Positions 43,374-52,081 of a DNA stretch of 64,000 bases are shown one piece after another (the first letter of the stretch is position 1; each line of letters starts with the position of its first letter). This DNA is from an uncultured Treponema sp. (lineage in GTDB: Bacteria > Spirochaetota > Spirochaetia > Treponematales > Treponemataceae): assembly GCA_937894335.1 (NCBI GenBank), contig CALCRU010000050.1:1-64000 (forward strand). The letters are read 5' to 3'. A model generated the notes under the pieces. It made no database searches, was not told the origin of the DNA, and saw only the letters and a list, made by a program, of their open reading frames with translations. Position numbers and translations under genes: made by a program.

Positions 43374-44243
43374 CTAAAACTTTACAGTCGGGTGCAAAAT
43401 CTGTGCAATGTTTTTTACGGCCTCAACAAGGCGAGGGCCTGGTCTAGAGTAAACATCGCTGTCAATAAAGAAGACATTTCCGTCCTTTACGGCCTGAATT
43501 GAACTCCAACCTCTGCGGTCAGAAATGCTCTTTTTTGTTTCTCCGTTCATGTTTGGTACGATAATGAACTGGGGATTCTGAGCAATAACAGACTCCTCGC
43601 TTATCATAGGATAGTCGCTTTCAACGGATGCAAAAATGTTTGTTCCGCCTGCAGCCTGAATTATTCCGTTTATGAAGGAAGTGTTTCCCACGGTCATGTA
43701 GGGATTTCCCCAAACTTCGTAGTAGACTGTTGGCTTTGATTCTTTAGATACCGCTTTTTTTACTGCGGCAATTTCTTTTTCCATGGATGATGCAACTGAT
43801 TCCGCCTCTTTTGCATGACCCGTAAGTTTTCCTATGGTTCTTACTTCTGCAATAACGGCTTCAATTGAATCGGCCTTGGAAAGATAGAGTGTAATTCCTG
43901 CGGCTTCAAGAGCAGGCTTTAGAAAGTCGTGCATTCCGCTTGTACCGTAAACAAAATCTGGACGGTATGCGAGGATTGTTTCTACGCTAACTGTCTTTCC
44001 GTCAAATCCGCCTACGCTAGGTTTTGCGCTTAGTTCTGCAGGAAAGTCACAGAAATCTGTTCGGGCTACAATCTGGTCGTATGCTCCAACCGCACAGAGG
44101 ATTTCGCTATTAGCAGGAGCAAGGGAAACAATGCGCTCAACCTTTCCAGAAGAAGAACTGTCTTTTGCACCGAAAGCAAAGGCAGCCGAACAAGTTAGTG
44201 CAAGCACCAATGTTGCACCAAGAATTTTTTTTATGCATTTCAT
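43374..44243 (-). CDS. Periplasmic binding protein of the BtuF/FhuD type
   Basis: A signal peptide (LGATLVLALTCSAAFAFG) precedes a bilobal class III binding protein: RIVSLAPANSEILCAVGAYDQIVART, ETILAYRPDFVYG, the long spine helix around AEVRTIGKLTGHAKEAESVASSM, then the second lobe ending in PGPRLVEAVKNIAQ. It captures a corrinoid, haem or siderophore for the permease encoded next. The start is ATG 44243 with AAGGAGG upstream. It follows pyrE by 23 bp, so it may depend on the pyrE promoter. No cobalamin riboswitch is visible. Confidence 0.88.
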   Translation of the reverse strand: MKCIKKILGATLVLALTCSAAFAFGAKDSSSSGKVERIVSLAPANSEILCAVGAYDQIVARTDFCDFPAELSAKPSVGGFDGKTVSVETILAYRPDFVYGTSGMHDFLKPALEAAGITLYLSKADSIEAVIAEVRTIGKLTGHAKEAESVASSMEKEIAAVKKAVSKESKPTVYYEVWGNPYMTVGNTSFINGIIQAAGGTNIFASVESDYPMISEESVIAQNPQFIIVPNMNGETKKSISDRRGWSSIQAVKDGNVFFIDSDVYSRPGPRLVEAVKNIAQILHPTVKF

Positions 44244-44266
44244 GTAATGCCTCCTTTGTGTACTGC

Positions 44267-44941
44267 TTAATGAGCGCCCCATTCAGCATAGTAGGCGTCA
44301 ATCTGTTTTTTAATTTCGTCAGTGATGACTGCATCAGGTTTTCCCGTGCAAAGGTAGTCGGTAACTTCCTTCATGGAAACAATGGCTCTTGCCGGGAACG
44401 CGTATTTTTCCGTTATTACTTCCAATGCGCTCTTTGTGCTGTCGGGGGCTTTTTCCATGCGGTTAAGACTTACCATTTCGCCAACAACAATTACCTTTGC
44501 GACGCCAGTTACGATGGGGTAAGTTTCTTCAATTGATTTTCCTGATGTAGTTACATCTTCTATGATGACAACTCGGTCACCGTCTTTTAGTTCGTACCCC
44601 AGAAGCATGCCCTTGTCGGCACCGTGATCTTTTACTTCCTTGCGGTTGGAGCAGTATTTTACTTCCTTACCGTAGAGTTTGCTGTAGGCGATTGCAGTAG
44701 TAACACTTAAAGGAATGCCCTTGTAGGCTGGTCCAAAGAGAACATCAAAATCATCGCCAAAGTTTTCGTGTATAGCCTGAGCATAAAATTCTCCCAGTTT
44801 TGCAAGCTGACTTCCTGTTACATATCCGCCTGCATTCATAAAGAAGGGAGACTGCCGTCCGCTCTTAAGGGTGAACAAACCAAATTTTAGCACTTTGCAT
44901 GCAACCATAAAATCTATGAAGTCTTTTTTATACTGTTCCAT
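44267..44941 (-). CDS. pyrE: Orotate phosphoribosyltransferase
   Basis: PyrE makes OMP from orotate and PRPP in UMP synthesis. The PRPP loop VVIIEDVTTSGKS (near 120) and LFGPAYKGIPLSVTTAIA (near 66), with the N-terminal FTLKSGRQSPFFMNAG, are diagnostic. The start is ATG 44941, placed 7 nt after TAAAAT of a TTGAAG-17-TAAAAT promoter; the longer ATG 44950 lies in the promoter. It appears to lead the btuFCD-like operon, an unusual pairing. Confidence 0.92.
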   Translation of the reverse strand: MEQYKKDFIDFMVACKVLKFGLFTLKSGRQSPFFMNAGGYVTGSQLAKLGEFYAQAIHENFGDDFDVLFGPAYKGIPLSVTTAIAYSKLYGKEVKYCSNRKEVKDHGADKGMLLGYELKDGDRVVIIEDVTTSGKSIEETYPIVTGVAKVIVVGEMVSLNRMEKAPDSTKSALEVITEKYAFPARAIVSMKEVTDYLCTGKPDAVITDEIKKQIDAYYAEWGAH

Positions 44942-44948
44942 GCAAAGC

Positions 44949-44977
44949 ATTTTACATTACTTTTTTGCGCTCTTCAA
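44949..44977 (-). promoter_or_regulatory. Sigma-70 promoter of pyrE
   Basis: On the minus strand TTGAAG (44977-44972), 17-bp spacer, TAAAAT (44954-44949), 7 nt from ATG 44941. Confidence 0.65.
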
Positions 44978-45111
44978 TATGGTTCAAAGTATTTTTGTTG
45001 CTTCCTATGCCTCATTGTAGACACTGAAGTTTATAATCACAGGTAATCCAGTTGATAAATGGGCTTTTTCTACCGTAATATGGCCTCCCTAAAAAAATTT
45101 GCAGAATTTAC

Positions 45112-45140
45112 TTGACATATAATACTATTTGCCGTATATT
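45112..45140 (+). promoter_or_regulatory. Sigma-70 promoter of the padR operon
   Basis: TTGACA (45112-45117), 17-bp spacer, TATATT (45135-45140). The spacer and -10 form an imperfect palindrome (ATAATAC ... GTATATTAT), a possible PadR operator for autoregulation. Confidence 0.7.
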
Positions 45141-45183
45141 ATTACTGTAAGAACGATATTATAAAACTGCAAAGGAGGAGCGT

Positions 45184-45504
45184 ATGATGTTCAATACGGG
45201 CTCCTCGTTGCTTGACGCCGTGGTGCTTTCGGTTGTTGCACGCGAAAAAGAAGGCACTTACGGATACAAGATAACGCAGGATGTCCGAAGCGTTTTGGAT
45301 GTTTCGGAAAGTTCGCTGTATCCGGTGTTGCGAAGGTTGCAGACAGGCGGACTTTTGGAAACCTACGATCAGGAGTTTTCTGGTCGTAACAGGCGGTACT
45401 ACAAAATTACCGATCAGGGCATGACGGAACTAGACGGTTACCGGCGAGACTGGCGGGAGTATTGCAGTAAGGTTAACAGCATATTTTTTGGAGATGAAGC
45501 ATGA
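45184..45504 (+). CDS. PadR-family transcriptional regulator
   Basis: The 106-residue product is a winged-helix PadR: LDAVVLSVVAREKEGTYGYKITQDV, LYPVLRRLQTGGLLETYDQEFSGRNRRYYKITDQG. Small PadR proteins (PadR-s2) respond to small molecules or cell-envelope stress. The ATG is 7 nt after AAGGAGG. It overlaps the next gene by 4 bp (ATGA) in an operon with DUF1700/DUF4097 and PspC, a common envelope-stress arrangement. Confidence 0.9.
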   Translation: MMFNTGSSLLDAVVLSVVAREKEGTYGYKITQDVRSVLDVSESSLYPVLRRLQTGGLLETYDQEFSGRNRRYYKITDQGMTELDGYRRDWREYCSKVNSIFFGDEA

Positions 45505-46400
45505 CACGACAAGAATATCTTAAAGAGCTTAAATACGAACTAAGGAATTTAAGCGTTGAAGAACAGGAAGAAGCCTTGGAATACTATCGCGGTTACTTTG
45601 ACGATGCCGACGACGATGCAGAGGTCATGAAGGAATTTGGAAACCCTTCCCAGCTGGCACAGTCCATCGTAAGCAAATTTGCAACGGTTCCAGAAGTAAG
45701 CCAGAAGCGCAAGAATGATTCGGAAGATGGCTCTTACAATTCGTTCAACACAAAGAATGTCCGCAGCCTGGACATTTCCCTTGGCACTGCAGAAATTGTA
45801 ATGGCAACTGGCGACAGTTTTTCTGTGGACTACCGCGGACTCTTACCTGGAGAAATTAAGTGCGGCCTTTCTCCCTTCGGAACTCTTTCCATAGAAAACC
45901 TCCGCAAGATTCCAAACTTTAACTTCTGGAGTCACGATGAAAACGGAAACTCTCAGGCCAACCATCCGCGCATACTTATAAAAGTGCCAGAAGGAATTCA
46001 GCTTGATTCCCTTAGGCTGCACATTGGAGCGGGCTCTTTTATAACCAAAGACATTTCCATTACGGCAACCCGAAGCCAGATTGATGTTGGAGCGGGAAAC
46101 CTTGTAATAGGAAGTGTAAAAAGCGGAGCAAGCATTTTCAGGTGCGGAGTAGGAAACCTTTCGTTTACCGGTTCTGTAGAAAGGCTGGTAAAGATTGACT
46201 GCGGCATGGGAAATGTGAAACTCAAACTTACCGGCAACCCCAAGGATTATTCCATTGCTGGAAAAGTCGGGCTTGGAAGCATAAAGTTCAACGACTTAAA
46301 GAAAGACGGAATTGGAACCCTTGTCTGTACCGACCAGAAGGAAAATCACTTTTCGGTTAACTGCGGCATGGGCAGCATAAAAATTACAATGGCCCAGTAA
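45501..46400 (+). CDS. DUF1700 / DUF4097 fusion protein
   Basis: Residues 1-65 match the HAAS/DUF1700 helical module (MTRQEYLKELKYELRNLSVEEQEEALEYYRGYFDDA, GNPSQLAQSIV). Residues 85-299 are a right-handed beta-helix-like DUF4097 domain with repeating IDVGAGNLVIG, CGVGNLSFTG and CGMGSIKI units. It lacks the TM helices that often join these domains, so it may be soluble. It is linked to PadR by overlap and presumably regulated by it. Confidence 0.82.
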   Translation: MTRQEYLKELKYELRNLSVEEQEEALEYYRGYFDDADDDAEVMKEFGNPSQLAQSIVSKFATVPEVSQKRKNDSEDGSYNSFNTKNVRSLDISLGTAEIVMATGDSFSVDYRGLLPGEIKCGLSPFGTLSIENLRKIPNFNFWSHDENGNSQANHPRILIKVPEGIQLDSLRLHIGAGSFITKDISITATRSQIDVGAGNLVIGSVKSGASIFRCGVGNLSFTGSVERLVKIDCGMGNVKLKLTGNPKDYSIAGKVGLGSIKFNDLKKDGIGTLVCTDQKENHFSVNCGMGSIKITMAQ

Positions 46401-46422
46401 GGCTAAACATAAGGAGACGACA

Positions 46423-46728
46423 ATGACAAAGAGACTTTACAAATCTTCAGAAAAAAGAATTTCTGGTGTATGCGGCGGAATTGCCGAATACTTTAATGCA
46501 GACCCTACACTGATTCGCATTCTGTGGGCTGTGCTTACTTTTGTTACTTCCTGCTTTCCGGGAATCATCCTGTACATCATTTGTGCGCTTGTAATGAGCG
46601 ACCGTCCCTCTGACGCCACAACAGATTGGGACAACATGAAGCGTGCCAACGACTACACCGAAAAGGACAAGGAGTTTGACAGCTACTTTGAAAAGGAAAA
46701 GGAAGAAAATCGCAAGAACAAGGAGTAA
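46423..46728 (+). CDS. PspC-domain protein
   Basis: The PspC domain (KRLYKSSEKRISGVCGGIAEYFNADPTLIRILWAVLTFVTS) with one or two TM helices covers residues 1-65; the C-terminal 35 residues are charged and coil-like. PspC proteins help respond to membrane stress. It is the third gene of the padR operon, with AAGGAGA upstream. Confidence 0.88.
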   Translation: MTKRLYKSSEKRISGVCGGIAEYFNADPTLIRILWAVLTFVTSCFPGIILYIICALVMSDRPSDATTDWDNMKRANDYTEKDKEFDSYFEKEKEENRKNKE

Positions 46729-46786
46729 GAACTAAATCACAAGGGGCTGCCCTAAAAATTACAAAAACTTGGCAAAGGGGCGGCCC

Positions 46787-47410
46787 TTACTCCTCGTTGG
46801 TTGCGGACTTGTAAAGCTGGGTGAATGCAAAGTTTAAAAATTCATCTCCAGAAATTCCGTAGAGAGCATTTATAAGTGCACCCTTGCGCTGGGCAATGCT
46901 GATTATTCCCGTTACGCTTGTCCACAAATAGAACACTGCCTTGTCGGGACTGTTTTCATCAAACAGTTTTGTAAGGCCATACTTCTTCATGGCATCGTAA
47001 AGGGTATTGTTCAGGGTGCGCGCTTCTTCCAAAATTGACTGATACAATTTCGGCGTAGAACTGTCATACGAAATTCCAAAGTAGTCCAGCATGCGCCTGT
47101 AACACACGGGATTTTTTCTGCTTACTTCGACAAACATTTTGCAAATTGCTATAAAGCAGTTTCTTTTTCCAATATGTTCGTCTATAAGTTTCTTTACATC
47201 CGAGTTAACTTCCTTAAGCTGAAGGAGCAGCATGGTATCCAGAAGTTCATCTTTGCTTTTGAAATAAGCGTAAAATGTAGCCTTGCTCAAGTCAGCTTTT
47301 TTGGCAATGTCATCTACCTTGGTCTTTTCAAATCCGTTCTGGGTAAACAAAACGCCTGCTGCATTAAGTATGCTTTTGCGAATAAACTCAGATTTTTTTT
47401 CCCTGTTCAT
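46787..47410 (-). CDS. TetR-family transcriptional regulator
   Basis: Residues 10-55 are a TetR helix-turn-helix (SILNAAGVLFTQNGFEKTKVDDIAKKADLSKATFYAYFKSKDELLD). The C-terminal ligand domain is helical (VSRKNPVCYRRMLDYFG). It lies 7 bp downstream of the MCP gene in the same direction, so it may be co-transcribed with it. Ligand and targets are unknown. Confidence 0.88.
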   Translation of the reverse strand: MNREKKSEFIRKSILNAAGVLFTQNGFEKTKVDDIAKKADLSKATFYAYFKSKDELLDTMLLLQLKEVNSDVKKLIDEHIGKRNCFIAICKMFVEVSRKNPVCYRRMLDYFGISYDSSTPKLYQSILEEARTLNNTLYDAMKKYGLTKLFDENSPDKAVFYLWTSVTGIISIAQRKGALINALYGISGDEFLNFAFTQLYKSATNEE

Positions 47411-47417
47411 AGCGCTT

Positions 47418-49289
47418 CTACTTTAACTTGAATCTTCCTATCTCCTGAGAAATGTTCTGCAGGTTTTCGCGGTTTTCTGCCGATGCATCGTTTACTTCTG
47501 TTACCGAAGAAATTATCTGTTGGGCGCCTTCCGCCATTCCTGTCATGGCCTCGTTTATTTCTTCCGTTACGCCTGCAAGAATGTTCATCTCGTTTTCAAC
47601 CTCGGATCCGCTACTTACAATTTCGTCAGAACCGTTCTTAACGGCCGCAGTAGTTTCCTTGATTGTGGTAATGGATTCGAGAACCTGAGTACCGCCTGCT
47701 GACTGTTCCTGCATGGCACTCATGATTACCTGTTCCTGCTTTTTTACAGTATCAGTCAAATCGTAAATGATATTGAACTGATTCTGAACTTCTGCCGTTC
47801 CCACACTGATTTCTCCAATGGCATTCTGGAGTTCCTGTAGCTGTGCATTTATGTGCTTGCCCTGACTGTTTGACTGTTCTGCAAGCTTACGAATTTCGTC
47901 GGCAACAACGGCAAAACCTTTTCCGCTTTCTCCTGCATGAGCCGCTTCAATTGCAGCATTCATTGCAAGAAGGTTTGTCTGCCCCGCAATAGCCTGAATG
48001 ATTTTGCTCGCCTCAAGAAGTCCCGCAGATTTTTCCAAAATGGACTGAGCCTGTTTTACAGAAGCGTCTATCTTTGTCCGTCCGGTTTCAGACTCAGTGC
48101 TAAGTCGGGTAACATTTTCCGCATTGCGAGTAAGTATTTCTGTTACCGAACGGATATTTGCAACCATTTCTTCTACAGCAGAAGAAGATTCGCTTACGCT
48201 TGCATTCTGAAGCACAACCTGTGACTCAAGGTTTTTTATGTGTGCCACCATGTTCTGAGTCGTAGCCTGCGCTTCCTCTACTCCGGTAGCCTGACTTGTA
48301 ATGCGTTGCTTTACAGACTCTATGCTTGCCACAATCTGGGTTATGCTTGCTGAAGTCTGTTCCATACTTGCGGCAAGTTCCGTTGCAGAGTCAGTAGAAA
48401 TTCCAACTGAATCCGTAATGGCAACAAGAAGTTCCCTTGTCGTCTTGTAGAATTCGTTAAGGTCGTTTATGAGAAGTCCAAACTCGTCGCGGCTGTGAAC
48501 CTTCAAGTCTTCGTTGGTGTAGTTTCTCTTTACAACTTCCGCAGTAAAAGCGGTAATCTCGCCAATTCGTTCCGTTATTCCGTGTATCAAAAGAAAGACA
48601 TCAAAAATGGTTATGATTCCAGCAATGATTGCAATGGGAAGCATTTTGCTTACAAAAAGCATTTTATGTGGAATGCTTTCGTTGGGAGTAACCAGAACGG
48701 GAGACACTGTGCTCAAGACAAGGCCTGTGCTTGCAAAGAAGATTACAAGAATGTTGCGCACTACAAGAGGCATGGACTTGTATTCCGCACTAAACCTTAA
48801 CTGCCATATGTTTCCTTCCAGCTGCTGCATGAAGATAATGTAAGGACTTAAGGCAAAGAGGAATGTAGTTGCAACGCAAACAAATGCAATGGCGCTTATG
48901 GCGTGAGGAATTCCCTTCATGCTAAGAGACATAGAAATCATGAATATGTTGATGAATCCTACACCTACTCCATAGAGCATGTGAAGGGTTTCAAAACTTT
49001 TTACAGTCTTGTTCACATACTTGACGGAATTTTCATCTGCGCTGTTGAGCCTGTAAATTTTTTTTGTGTTGGTGATATAGAATGCAATGGGTATTACCAG
49101 TCCGAATAATACAACTCCTGCAAGAAAAAGTGGACTCTGCAAAAGTTGTAAAAACTGCATCATATCCAGTTCGTTGATAAAGGCCAAAATTGGTCCGTTT
49201 ATAATTCCCGGCAAAACCGTTACCAGAAGGTAAAAGACAAAAACCCTCACAGGCAATTTGGGAATAGTGAGTGCCTCTTCTTTCTGCAT
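47418..49289 (-). CDS. Methyl-accepting chemotaxis protein
   Basis: The 623-residue product has an unusual N-terminal sensory region with several TM helices (about residues 20-250; [69 protein letters not shown]) rather than a two-helix periplasmic sensor, then a HAMP-like stretch and the MCP signalling domain with the conserved hairpin tip [21 protein letters not shown] (near 450). It should pass signals to CheA/CheW in the motile cell. The start ATG 49289 has GAGGAG upstream. Confidence 0.9.
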   Translation of the reverse strand: MQKEEALTIPKLPVRVFVFYLLVTVLPGIINGPILAFINELDMMQFLQLLQSPLFLAGVVLFGLVIPIAFYITNTKKIYRLNSADENSVKYVNKTVKSFETLHMLYGVGVGFINIFMISMSLSMKGIPHAISAIAFVCVATTFLFALSPYIIFMQQLEGNIWQLRFSAEYKSMPLVVRNILVIFFASTGLVLSTVSPVLVTPNESIPHKMLFVSKMLPIAIIAGIITIFDVFLLIHGITERIGEITAFTAEVVKRNYTNEDLKVHSRDEFGLLINDLNEFYKTTRELLVAITDSVGISTDSATELAASMEQTSASITQIVASIESVKQRITSQATGVEEAQATTQNMVAHIKNLESQVVLQNASVSESSSAVEEMVANIRSVTEILTRNAENVTRLSTESETGRTKIDASVKQAQSILEKSAGLLEASKIIQAIAGQTNLLAMNAAIEAAHAGESGKGFAVVADEIRKLAEQSNSQGKHINAQLQELQNAIGEISVGTAEVQNQFNIIYDLTDTVKKQEQVIMSAMQEQSAGGTQVLESITTIKETTAAVKNGSDEIVSSGSEVENEMNILAGVTEEINEAMTGMAEGAQQIISSVTEVNDASAENRENLQNISQEIGRFKLK

Positions 49290-49366
49290 AATAAACTCCT
49301 CATTTGTTTTAGACTTAAAGTTCAAAAAGTAAACTTCAAGTTAAATTTATCACAAAATGCTTTTTT

Positions 49367-50203
49367 ATGGAAGACTCTCAGACCACTCTATGGAATAAAT
49401 CGGACTTTTGGGCTATATTTTTTTCATCTATGACGGCACTTGAAGCGTATTACAACAAATTCAACGAAGAGCACAGACTTACCACCAGACACGGACAGGT
49501 TGAATTCAAGACCAACATGAAAATCATCCACGACTTTATTCCCCAGGGTTCGATGCTGAACATACTTGATGTTGGAGCTGGAACAGGCAGATATTCTGTG
49601 GCGTTTTGCCGCGAGGGACACACAGTTACCGCCGTAGAACTTGTAAAAAAAAATCTGGACATGTTGGAAGCAAAACACGAAAAGGTAAATTGCTGGCAGG
49701 GCAATGCCCTTGATCTGCATTTTTTGCCAGACAGTCAGTTTGACATTACCCTGCTATTTGGTCCGCTTTACCATCTGCACACGAAGGAAGAAATGCTAAA
49801 GGCTTTTAAAGAAGCACAACGGGTTACCAAAAAAGGCGGACTTATTTTTGCCTCCTACATTATGAACGAATACAGCGTGCTTACCTACTGCTTCAAGCAG
49901 AACCACATAAAGCAGGTCATGCAGGAAAACAAGCTTACACAAGACTGGCACACGATTCCCTCGGAAGAAGAGCTGTACACATACCTAAGGCTAGAAGATA
50001 TAAACGACTTAAAAGACCAGGCCGGACTTGAAAGGGTAAAAATTTTTGCATCCGATGGAGCCTCTGACTACATGAGGCGAGAACTGAATGCAATGGATGA
50101 AGAAACTTTTGCACTGTTCATGCGCTACCACTTAAGCATCTGCGAGCGCCCTGAACTTTTGGGTGCAAGTTCCCATGTGGTGGATATCCTGCGGAACATT
50201 TAA
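49367..50203 (+). CDS. Class I SAM-dependent methyltransferase
   Basis: The SAM site is ILDVGAGTGRYSVAFCREGHTVTAVE (residues about 66-91) with DITLLFGPLYHLHTKEEM as motif IV, typical of family-25-type small-molecule methyltransferases. The alternative start ATG 49430 (MTALEAYYNKF) is closer to the usual family length; neither start has a Shine-Dalgarno. The substrate is unknown. Confidence 0.82.
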   Translation: MEDSQTTLWNKSDFWAIFFSSMTALEAYYNKFNEEHRLTTRHGQVEFKTNMKIIHDFIPQGSMLNILDVGAGTGRYSVAFCREGHTVTAVELVKKNLDMLEAKHEKVNCWQGNALDLHFLPDSQFDITLLFGPLYHLHTKEEMLKAFKEAQRVTKKGGLIFASYIMNEYSVLTYCFKQNHIKQVMQENKLTQDWHTIPSEEELYTYLRLEDINDLKDQAGLERVKIFASDGASDYMRRELNAMDEETFALFMRYHLSICERPELLGASSHVVDILRNI

Positions 50204-50216
50204 ACTGCCTGCACCC

Positions 50217-50483
50217 TTAAGACCATAGTGCAAGTACAGGAGAGCCTTCCTGATGGGCATCATCAAATGTAGCCACAAGATTATTAAAATATGAACCCAG
50301 TGATTCCCTTGCAGCAGAAGTGCCTGTAAATTTTACAAACCATGGATCGTGGATTTCCATAAGAACATCGTATAGGGCGTCAAGATTTTTTCCGTAATAG
50401 GACGGCAGCGGAAGAGTTTCTTTTAGTACTTCGTGCAGGTCCTCACGATTTTTTACTTCGCTAAGGTCTACCGTAAATTCCAT
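50217..50483 (-). CDS. Barstar-family ribonuclease inhibitor
   Basis: The 88-residue product has the barstar binding helix LPLPSYYGKNLDALYDVLME, including both Tyr, Asn, Leu and Asp residues that plug the barnase active site. The ATG immediately follows the barnase stop (TGAATG), so the pair is translationally linked and the inhibitor should protect the cytoplasm. Confidence 0.9.
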   Translation of the reverse strand: MEFTVDLSEVKNREDLHEVLKETLPLPSYYGKNLDALYDVLMEIHDPWFVKFTGTSAARESLGSYFNNLVATFDDAHQEGSPVLALWS

Positions 50484-51068
50484 TCATTCTTCTCCGTACA
50501 AAAGTTCAAAGGTTTCGTAATGGTCGCCGGTATAGTAGACAAGTCCGTCATTGGAAAACACAATCCGTTTTGCTCCACGGGATTTTTTTCCACGGGTGTC
50601 TATGTCGCATTCAGTATATGTCCTTCCTGATTTTTTTGGAAGCAGTCCTTCTCTGTTTCCAAAGCGGTCTCCGCCTATGCTTTTACCAGGTGCATAGGGT
50701 TCAAGGCTTCCGCCTTCCCAGCCAAGTTCCGTCGCTTTTGCTTTGGTAATGAAGTTCGAAGGCAGATGTCCAAAGGTGTGAATGTATTCCGCAACAGAGT
50801 TTTTGTCGCTGTATTCACCGCTTTCTCTTATGCTAGATTTTTCTTCTGCCACAGGAGCAATTTCAGTTACCAACAGGTCGTTTTCTGAGCCGCTGACTTC
50901 GGGAGCCACATAGGAAGATTCCTCCTCTTGCGTTGACTGGGAGACTGCGGTAAGGACATCGCTTAACACAGCAGAAGTGTTTTTATTCCGTAAGGCAAAC
51001 AGTGCAATTCCACATAAAAGTACAGCTGCACCTATCGTAAGTATTTTTTTAAGTTTAGTCTTTTCCAT
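50484..51068 (-). CDS. Membrane-anchored barnase-type ribonuclease
   Basis: After an N-terminal TM segment (LTIGAAVLLCGIALFAL, residues 9-25) and a 60-residue acidic Ser/Glu-rich spacer, residues 88-194 are a barnase: HTFGHLPSNFITKAKATELGW, APGKSIGGDRFGNREGLLP, GRTYTECDID (catalytic Glu), RGAKRIVFS (both active-site Arg) and TGDHYETF (catalytic His). All key residues of Bacillus barnase are kept, so it should be an active guanyl-preferring RNase facing the periplasm or outside. Start ATG 51068 is preferred; a GTG at 51077 is possible. The barstar gene follows directly. Confidence 0.9.
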   Translation of the reverse strand: MEKTKLKKILTIGAAVLLCGIALFALRNKNTSAVLSDVLTAVSQSTQEEESSYVAPEVSGSENDLLVTEIAPVAEEKSSIRESGEYSDKNSVAEYIHTFGHLPSNFITKAKATELGWEGGSLEPYAPGKSIGGDRFGNREGLLPKKSGRTYTECDIDTRGKKSRGAKRIVFSNDGLVYYTGDHYETFELLYGEE

Positions 51069-51121
51069 AAGGCACACTCTACCATAACAGGCGCATTGTT
51101 TTCAATCTGAATTTTTTTTAG

Positions 51122-51127
51122 TATATT
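51122..51127 (+). promoter_or_regulatory. -10 element of the DUF1848 gene
   Basis: TATATT, 6 nt before ATG 51134, with TTTTCA 17 bp upstream as a weak -35. Confidence 0.45.
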
Positions 51128-51133
51128 AAAGGA

Positions 51134-52075
51134 ATGATTCTAAACACAGGCGGCAGAACAGATACAGTTCAGTATTTTTCAGAATGGCTTTTAAACCGAT
51201 TCAAGGAAGGATACGCCCTTTCCAGAAATCCCCTTTTTCCAAATAAGGTTTCCCGGGTAAGCCTTGTGCCGTCAAAAGTTGACTGCGTGCTTTTCTGTTC
51301 AAAAAATTATGAACCTATTCTTCCCAGACTACACGAAATAACCGACCGCTTTAACACATATTTTTACTACACAATTACGGCATACGGTAAGGACATAGAG
51401 CCAGGTGTTCCTTCCATAGATCAAAGTATAGACACTCTTTACAGGCTAGAAAAAATAGTTGGCAGGGAGCGACTTGCATGGAGGTATGATCCTGTTCTGC
51501 TTACAAAAAAGTACACAGTGCAAAAGCACCTTATTACATTTGAGCACATGGCTTCAAGACTTTCTGGTCATGTTGACCGCTGCATATTCAGTTTTGTAGA
51601 GATATACAAAAAGCTCCAGTTTAACATGCCAGAACTTATTCCCCTTACCGACGAAGACATTGAACAACTTGCCTCTGGTATGGGAAAATCTGCCGCCCGA
51701 CACAAGATTCACCTTCAAATATGCGGTTCCTTTACAGACTTTTCTCGCTACGGAATTGCACCTTCGGGATGCGCCACTTTAGATATTCTGGGAAGGGCAA
51801 ACGGAATTCAGTTTAAGGACTTAAAGCACACTGGAATGAGGCGAGGCTGTCATTGCATAAAGATGAACGACATTGGAGCCTACGACACCTGCCCCAACGG
51901 ATGCCGCTACTGCTATGCAAACCAAAATCCGGAATTGGCTAAGGAAAACTACAGGAAGCATGACCCTAAATCGCCACTACTGTTCGGTAGTTTAAATAAG
52001 GATGACATTGTTACAATTGCTAACCAAAGGTCTTTTATACAGAAACAAGACTGCCAAATGAAACTATTTAACTAA
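51134..52075 (+). CDS. DUF1848 family protein with a CxxxCxxC cluster
   Basis: The 313-residue product matches DUF1848: VLFCSKNYEPILPRLHEI, TAYGKDIEPGVPS, ERLAWRYDPVLLTKKYT and the C-terminal DTCPNGCRYCYANQN motif, whose three cysteines resemble a radical-SAM [4Fe-4S] site. Function is unknown; radical SAM chemistry is a family-level guess. The transcript seems leaderless. Confidence 0.82.
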   Translation: MILNTGGRTDTVQYFSEWLLNRFKEGYALSRNPLFPNKVSRVSLVPSKVDCVLFCSKNYEPILPRLHEITDRFNTYFYYTITAYGKDIEPGVPSIDQSIDTLYRLEKIVGRERLAWRYDPVLLTKKYTVQKHLITFEHMASRLSGHVDRCIFSFVEIYKKLQFNMPELIPLTDEDIEQLASGMGKSAARHKIHLQICGSFTDFSRYGIAPSGCATLDILGRANGIQFKDLKHTGMRRGCHCIKMNDIGAYDTCPNGCRYCYANQNPELAKENYRKHDPKSPLLFGSLNKDDIVTIANQRSFIQKQDCQMKLFN

Positions 52076-52081
52076 CAACCG

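Larger units (their letters stand above)
44942..45183. other. Intergenic region with two divergent promoters and a coding scrap
   Basis: Holds the pyrE promoter, the padR promoter and, at 45005-45088 on the minus strand, a 27-codon tail (GGHITVEKAHLSTGLPVIINF) that may be the end of a lost histidine-kinase-like gene. A stop directly precedes it. Confidence 0.4.

Noticed and set aside
44245..44266. Possible cobalamin riboswitch before the BtuF-type gene
   Set aside because: Only 23 bp separate it from pyrE; no room for a riboswitch.
45005..45088. 27-codon tail resembling the end of a histidine kinase
   Set aside because: Too short to assign and directly preceded by a stop; recorded only in the intergenic note.
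46739..46791. GC-rich imperfect inverted repeat between pspC-like and tetR genes
   Set aside because: Could be a bidirectional terminator, but pairing has internal mismatches and no clear T run.
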